Origin: CAZQIC01 sp964593555
GTDB taxonomy: Bacteria > Bacteroidota > Bacteroidia > JAFLBG01
Length of the DNA: 19,136 bases
Assembly (NCBI GenBank): GCA_964593555.1
Contig: CAZQIC010000094.1
Location: forward strand, 1 to 19,136
Direction of reading: 5' to 3'
Part shown: positions 14,778-19,136 of the stretch, piece after piece
Layout: the number at the start of each line of letters is the position of its first letter
Position numbering within the stretch: the first letter of the stretch is position 1
The notes under the pieces: model-generated
What the model saw: only the letters and a program-made list of their open reading frames with translations
Database searches by the model: none
Told to the model about the DNA's origin: nothing
Translations under genes and position numbers: made by a program

Positions 14778-15991
14778 TATCCTATAATTTTTTTATAGGA
14801 TGAAACAACGGCATTTATCACCGTTTCTATCTGCTCATCGGTAAGGTCATAAAATACAGGCAAAGAAATTTCGCATGCGTAATTGCTTTTGGCAACAGGA
14901 TAATCAGCAATGTCATAACCCAAATTTTTATAAAAACTCATCATTGGAACAGGAATAAAATGAACATTAACAGACACATCACAATTAAAAATTTCCTGTA
15001 TGATCATATCACGTTGTTGTTCTGAGACATTTTTTATTCTCAATGCATAAACATGATATGAAGATTCCTTTTCGTTTGTTTTATACAAGGGTAATTGCGC
15101 CCAGGAATGAGAAGAAAGTAACGCGGAATATTTTTCAAAAATGTATTTACGTTTTTTAAGTGTATCCGAATTGTAATTTTTTAACACTACTAAGCCGATA
15201 GCTGCAGCAATATCAGTCATATTATACTTATACCCTGCTTCAACAATATCGTACTTCCAGTTCCCTTTTTGCGTTTTAGCAAGAGCATCTTTGTTTTGCC
15301 CGTGCAATGTTTTTACACAGAGGTATTTGTACAACTCTGTATTGTCAAATGGTGCAGGCAAATTCAATGCAATAGCTCCACCCTCTGCAGTAATTAAATT
15401 TTTCACCGCATGAAATGAAAAAACGGAAACATCGGTCAGCGAACCACATGGCTTACCACCATAACTTCCGCCAAAGGAATGGGCCGCATCTGCCAATACC
15501 AGGATCCGGCCTAATTTTTTTTGTTCATCTGTGGATGCCTGAAATATTTTTTTTACATTTTCAGACCTTACCACTTCATTTATCGTTTTGTAGTCACAAG
15601 GCATCCCTGCAAAATCAACCGACATAACAACTTTAGTTTTTGCCGTTATAGCTTTCTTTATTGCCTCCACTGAAATATTAAAATCACTACTATTTACATC
15701 AACAAAAATCGGTGTTGCTCCGCAATGCATAATAACATTTGCGGTTGCTGCGTAAGTATACGCCGGAAGAATTACCTCATCACCTTCCTTAACACCGTAC
15801 CACCTCAACATTATTTCCAACCCTGCAGTAGCTGAATTCAAACACAGCGTTGCGGGTACATTACAATATGCAGATATTTGTTTTTCAAATTCTTTGGTGC
15901 GAGGCCCGGTAGTGATCCAGCCTGATCTGAGAACTTTTGCAACCTCCTCAATAATTTCTTCTGTAATGTGGGGCGGAGAAAATGCGATCAT
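14777..15991 (-). CDS. PLP-dependent sugar aminotransferase (DegT/DnrJ/EryC1/StrS family)
   Basis: A 404-residue sugar aminotransferase that adds an amino group to a keto-sugar nucleotide, using pyridoxal phosphate. Visible landmarks are SGWITTGPRTKEFE (23-36), EVILPAYTYAATANVI (72-87), ADAAHSFGG (167-175) with the PLP-ring Asp168, and the Schiff-base lysine K197 in FSFHAVKNLITAEGGA. The segment around SSYHVYALRI and the C-terminal LPVFYDLTDEQIETVI fit the family. Immediate coupling to a PglC-like transferase resembles pgl-type loci, where a PglE aminotransferase makes a UDP-amino-sugar that PglC then loads on the lipid carrier. No dehydratase or acetyltransferase gene is in the window, so the exact sugar is unknown. 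Confidence 0.92.
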   Translation of the reverse strand: MIAFSPPHITEEIIEEVAKVLRSGWITTGPRTKEFEKQISAYCNVPATLCLNSATAGLEIMLRWYGVKEGDEVILPAYTYAATANVIMHCGATPIFVDVNSSDFNISVEAIKKAITAKTKVVMSVDFAGMPCDYKTINEVVRSENVKKIFQASTDEQKKLGRILVLADAAHSFGGSYGGKPCGSLTDVSVFSFHAVKNLITAEGGAIALNLPAPFDNTELYKYLCVKTLHGQNKDALAKTQKGNWKYDIVEAGYKYNMTDIAAAIGLVVLKNYNSDTLKKRKYIFEKYSALLSSHSWAQLPLYKTNEKESSYHVYALRIKNVSEQQRDMIIQEIFNCDVSVNVHFIPVPMMSFYKNLGYDIADYPVAKSNYACEISLPVFYDLTDEQIETVINAVVSSYKKIIG

Positions 15992-16039
15992 CTAAAAAAT
16001 TTATTTTATAAAAATACAGTTTAATTTGTTTCTAAATAA

Positions 16040-16078
16040 AAAGGGCCCCCGATTTTAACGGAAGGCCCTTTGATTATT
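16040..16078 (-). terminator. Rho-independent terminator after the M43 protease gene
   Basis: AAAGGGCC (16040-16047) pairs with GGCCCTTT (16064-16071), with an inner CCG/CGG pair. On the minus strand the stem is followed by CCCTTTTTATTTAG, a U-tract. It lies about 20 bases after the protease stop codon. A closely related hairpin lies at 18948-18979 after the paralogous gene. Confidence 0.85.
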
Positions 16079-16091
16079 TTTTATATTTTTT

Positions 16092-18851
16092 CTAGTTGGT
16101 CATCACTAATTTTTTACCGGCGATCAGTTTGTTATCTGATAACATTCTAACAAAATAAACTCCTGCTCCTAATCCTTCTGTTGGTAAGGTTACTGTTTTT
16201 GATCCGGCTGATTGATATTCACTCGCCTGATTGTAAACCACCTGGCCAAGCATATCAGTTATCTCAACTACAATATTCTGAGCTGTTGTTAAATTGTAGT
16301 TTAGTGTGGTATTGCCACTGCCCGGATTAGGAAATACATCCATCGATGCCTGGCTTGATCCATCTTCTATACCTACTGCACCACTTATATTAAAATCATC
16401 GAGGTATAAGTTATTGGAAAACTCTCCGCTGGTATATTCAAATTTAAAACGAACATTTGGTTTACCATTTAGTATCGCTGGCAATGTTACCGATTCCTGC
16501 CTCCAGTCTGTTTGACTGCTTGGAGTAAACAATCCTGTGCTGTGGCCTGCCGTTAGAATATTGGCACCCGTCTTTGAATAAGTTGTTGCAGTCCAGGTTT
16601 CGCCACAGTTGATGGAGTAAAACACTTTTAACGTTTCTGTCATATCCTGAGAGATAGATGCAGTACTTGCATAAGCTATTCTGAAAGTCATTGTCATGTT
16701 GGATACCCATGACATATCCAATGACGGACTCACCAAATAATCTACATCGCGTGCTCCAATACCCGGAATAAGCACAATACCATAATATGGGTCATAAGTG
16801 GTAGGGCTGTAGGCATTTAACATAACACAAGAAGCTCCGGTATAGGAAGCCGTTTGAGATATACCCCATTGTGATGCATTTAAACCCGTGTTGATCGGGA
16901 ACCAATAGTTATTAAAGAGCCCTTGAGAATCAAAATTATCTGAATAGTTAGCCTGAAATTCTCCATTTGGCTGGCTTACATAAATTGAGGTGGTTTTTGT
17001 CTCTGTATCATTCCCCGATGCGTTAGCAACCGTTAAAGAAACAGTTTGCCAGCCTTTAGCAGGCGCGGAATATACAACGCCTAAACTCTGCATCGTTGAT
17101 GTGGAGGGGTTACCATTTGGCATACTCCAGCTCCAGCTTGTTGCAGCGCCTTTATTAGAGATTCCATAAAGACCTAAACCTGTTCCCTGACAAATGAACA
17201 ATTTATTGCTATAAAGATCTGCAACTGGTACACAAGCCTGTGTAGGAGGAACGTCAGTACCAGTAGCTATTAAATTAGATGTTGACCACAAATTATTTCT
17301 GCCAGCAACAGGTGAAGTAAGTGCAGCGCGCATCCTGTCCTTTTGATTTATAGTAAACATCTTTGTACATCCTGAATAATCCATATAGTTTTGCACGTTT
17401 TCAAGTGTGCCATATGTACCATCAATAGTTACGTTATCAATTGAAAATGATCCGGCATTGTCTTCCGCATTCCAGCCATATATACGAAATGTGATGGGAG
17501 ATGTAGTTGTATAAGAAGGGCCTCCGAGACTTGCCTTATATCCCGATTGAGAAATAGCAGTATCCTTTTTAATATAAAAAATAGTTCCAGAAACAATTTT
17601 TCTTAGTGAGGTATCATTAGCAGAAACTAAAGAAGCTGGCAAATTGGAAGCATAGTTGTTAACGCTAGATCGTACTGCAAAAGTCCTCACGCCTGTTGAG
17701 TTTCTACCGGCTTTAAATGTAATTGCAGTCAAAGAAAATATATTTCCATTTGTTGGTGTTAGCGTAAACTCATAATATTTAGACGTATTAATTGATCCAG
17801 TTAAATTAGCGTACACAGTATCATTGTTAGCAGCGCCAACATCCCAACCCGAGAATTCAAACATACCAGAGGTGTTGGAGTTGGAAGAAACTCCTGTAGC
17901 AATGAAGCTTCCGTAAGTAACTCCAGGATCAGATAATACTATTACAGGAGAGGGGTCTGTTGTACCTGTTGTTGTTTTCACGCTATCAAATGCATAACTC
18001 GAAGTCGATAAGGGCTCTGAATCACAAGTAAAATCATTAAGATTACAACCAAAGGAACCTTCTGTTTCAGGTGTATCAGCAACGTTATCATTACCGCAGG
18101 CTACTCCAGGGCTATTAGTGCTGCCCCAAGGATGAGCTAAATTAAGCCAGTGGCCAACTTCATGAGTAAGGGTGCGGGAACTGGCAGATCCTACCTCACC
18201 ATATGCTATAACAATCCCATCTCTTTTAAAAAATATAGTACTAACAGCAGCAGGGGGCAAGGAATACCCTAAAGTAATTGTTGGAGCACCATCATCATCA
18301 ATATCTCTTACTACCCAAATATTCAGGTATTTTTTATTATCCCATTGATTTAATTTACATCCATCATTTGCTTGAATTGTTTTATGACTATATATTCTGT
18401 CAATTCCATTCGTACAGTTTCCATTAGGATCTTTTGTAGCTAAGCGGAATTCTATTTCACAATCTGCAATTAGCGGTTTAAACAATGGAACTATAGATGA
18501 AGTATCACTGTTTTGTTTTCTGTAATCCCTGTTTAAATATGTTATCTGGTTAATAATCGTAGCATCGGAAATATTTTCCGGACCGTACATATGTATCACA
18601 TGGAATACAACAGGTACAACAAGAACAGTACCGGTAGCCACACTCTCCATACCTGGTCTGTGGGAAGCGATTTTCTGCTGTATTTGTTCTTCCAAAAGTT
18701 GTTCCATTTCCAATATTGACGGGTCCAGCTTTATTAATTCATTCGTCGCTTCAGTTGTTCCACATTTTCCCTGAGCAAAAACCTCGCTATTAGCAAATGA
18801 AAAGGCGACAGCCAACGCTAAAAAACTTCCTTTAATGAATGTCATTTTCAT
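16092..18851 (-). CDS. Secreted M43 (pappalysin/cytophagalysin-type) metalloprotease with T9SS sorting domain
   Basis: A 919-residue secreted zinc protease. A signal peptide (1-26, cleavage after VFA) precedes a propeptide-like helix (about 35-65) and the catalytic domain (about 75-515). Zinc ligands lie in HEVGHWLNLAH (H230, E231, H234, H240) and the Met-turn is NYMDYSGC (M490). Cysteines 252, 269, 276 and 495 match the disulfide cysteines of ulilysin-type enzymes. Between C276 and the Met-turn an insertion of about 200 residues (277-480) has the look of a separate beta-sandwich (TFRIYGWNAEDNAGSFSIDN at 454-473). Downstream are a PKD-like domain (about 540-626), a MAM/jelly-roll-like domain (about 635-825, ending YLDDFNISG), and a type A T9SS C-terminal domain (838-919, from VFPNPGSGNTT to KKLVMTN). 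It is therefore expected to cross the outer membrane by T9SS and be surface-bound or released. The substrate is unknown. Confidence 0.92.
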   Translation of the reverse strand: MKMTFIKGSFLALAVAFSFANSEVFAQGKCGTTEATNELIKLDPSILEMEQLLEEQIQQKIASHRPGMESVATGTVLVVPVVFHVIHMYGPENISDATIINQITYLNRDYRKQNSDTSSIVPLFKPLIADCEIEFRLATKDPNGNCTNGIDRIYSHKTIQANDGCKLNQWDNKKYLNIWVVRDIDDDGAPTITLGYSLPPAAVSTIFFKRDGIVIAYGEVGSASSRTLTHEVGHWLNLAHPWGSTNSPGVACGNDNVADTPETEGSFGCNLNDFTCDSEPLSTSSYAFDSVKTTTGTTDPSPVIVLSDPGVTYGSFIATGVSSNSNTSGMFEFSGWDVGAANNDTVYANLTGSINTSKYYEFTLTPTNGNIFSLTAITFKAGRNSTGVRTFAVRSSVNNYASNLPASLVSANDTSLRKIVSGTIFYIKKDTAISQSGYKASLGGPSYTTTSPITFRIYGWNAEDNAGSFSIDNVTIDGTYGTLENVQNYMDYSGCTKMFTINQKDRMRAALTSPVAGRNNLWSTSNLIATGTDVPPTQACVPVADLYSNKLFICQGTGLGLYGISNKGAATSWSWSMPNGNPSTSTMQSLGVVYSAPAKGWQTVSLTVANASGNDTETKTTSIYVSQPNGEFQANYSDNFDSQGLFNNYWFPINTGLNASQWGISQTASYTGASCVMLNAYSPTTYDPYYGIVLIPGIGARDVDYLVSPSLDMSWVSNMTMTFRIAYASTASISQDMTETLKVFYSINCGETWTATTYSKTGANILTAGHSTGLFTPSSQTDWRQESVTLPAILNGKPNVRFKFEYTSGEFSNNLYLDDFNISGAVGIEDGSSQASMDVFPNPGSGNTTLNYNLTTAQNIVVEITDMLGQVVYNQASEYQSAGSKTVTLPTEGLGAGVYFVRMLSDNKLIAGKKLVMTN
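17412..18023 (-). other. Domain-sized insertion within the M43 catalytic domain (residues 277-480)
   Basis: The segment sits just after C276 (CNLNDFTC) and directly before GTLENVQNYMDYSGC, where related enzymes have only a short loop. It begins with a Ser/Thr-rich linker and contains YYEFTLTPTNGNIFSLTAIT, then RNSTGVRTFAVRSSVNNYAS and TFRIYGWNAEDNAGSFSIDN. This pattern recurs, from memory, in secreted proteins of Bacteroidota and Planctomycetes/Verrucomicrobia as an unnamed beta-sandwich. A binding role is inferred only. Confidence 0.6.
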
Positions 18852-18947
18852 ACTTTTATTTAATTAGATATAATACAAAACCAACCTTAATAGGCAACGC
18901 CTAAAATACATTTTATTGATCAAATAAAAAAGAGTGTTAAAAAATAA

Positions 18948-18979
18948 AAAGGGCCTCCGATTTTCAGCGGAAGCCCTTT
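18948..18979 (-). terminator. Rho-independent terminator of the upstream T9SS gene
   Basis: AAAGGGC (18948-18954) pairs with GCCCTTT (18973-18979), with inner TCCG/CGGA pairing (18956-18959 / 18968-18971). On the minus strand the stem is followed by a T-rich tract. It lies about 18 bases after the stop codon of the gene truncated by the window end and is nearly the same sequence as the terminator at 16040-16071. Confidence 0.82.
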
Positions 18980-18997
18980 GATTTTCCACTATTTTTC

Positions 18998-19136
18998 CTA
19001 ATTTGTCATTACTAATTTTTTGCCTGCGATCAGTTTGTTATCTGATATCATTCTAACAAAATAAACCCCTGCCCCTAATCGTTCTGTTGGTAAGGTTACT
19101 GTTTTTGATCCGGCTGATTGATATTCACTCGCCTGA
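18998..19136 (-). CDS. 3' end of a second T9SS-tailed secreted protein (truncated by window end)
   Basis: Only the last 45 residues lie in the window, ending GKKLVMTN and a TAG stop (19000-18998). They are the second half of a type A T9SS sorting domain and differ from the tail of the neighbouring M43 protease at only two positions (Arg for Gly in LPTERLGAG, Ile for Leu in VRMISDNKL). By eye the DNA differs at about nine of 139 positions, and the last 55 or so bases before the window edge show no difference. The gene is therefore a tandem paralogue at least in its tail; what lies upstream, including whether it too is a protease, is not visible. Confidence 0.88.
   Translation of the reverse strand, partial: QASEYQSAGSKTVTLPTERLGAGVYFVRMISDNKLIAGKKLVMTN

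Noticed and set aside
16462..16710. Minus-strand frame within the M43 protease gene
   Set aside because: It lies wholly inside the protease gene in another frame and has no features of its own.
18891..18903. Perfect short palindrome TAGGC-AAC-GCCTA upstream of the M43 protease
   Set aside because: It could be an operator, but a 5-bp arm palindrome occurs easily by chance and there is no second copy or clear promoter next to it.

Overview
The window looks like chromosomal DNA of a Bacteroidota species, probably an uncultured low-GC member. The evidence is two genes ending in a type IX secretion (T9SS) sorting domain, candidate promoters of the TAnnTTTG type, a long-form IspH, a FecCD/TonB-type cobalamin locus, and A-rich start regions without strong Shine-Dalgarno sequences. 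No phage, plasmid, insertion sequence, CRISPR array, tRNA or rRNA is visible.

Layout. Positions 1-1010 hold the C-terminal part of a membrane-anchored TPR protein whose upstream part is lost or broken. It converges on a minus-strand pair (3192-1028): an ECF sigma factor and a single-pass membrane protein that may be its partner. A spacer at 3259-3532 carries two REP-like hairpins and a degenerate heptanucleotide array. Next come ispH (isoprenoid synthesis, apparently TTG-initiated) and a second heptad array in opposite orientation. The cobalamin-uptake locus btuF-btuC-btuD follows, then a cobalamin riboswitch and the TonB-dependent receptor btuB (4826-10296). A bidirectional terminator separates btuB from a minus-strand stress operon of two tandem-domain universal stress proteins and a 54-residue membrane peptide. 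Divergent from it are a uridine-phosphorylase-like enzyme and a SirB1-type transglutaminase-like protein. The latter converges with 17 bp overlap on a minus-strand aminotransferase / phosphoglycosyl transferase pair, probably for making and loading an amino sugar onto a lipid carrier. The window ends with a large secreted M43 metalloprotease with a T9SS tail and, upstream of it, the 3' end of a second gene with an almost identical tail and terminator.

The genes are mostly housekeeping, nutrient uptake and cell-surface functions. BtuB imports cobalamin across the outer membrane, lipoprotein BtuF takes it in the periplasm, and BtuCD pumps it inwards; the riboswitch lies so that it can control only btuB. 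I do not see a clearly new multi-gene system. The most unusual items are a large beta-rich domain apparently inserted inside the metalloprotease catalytic domain, the duplicated protease tails, and the repeats around ispH.
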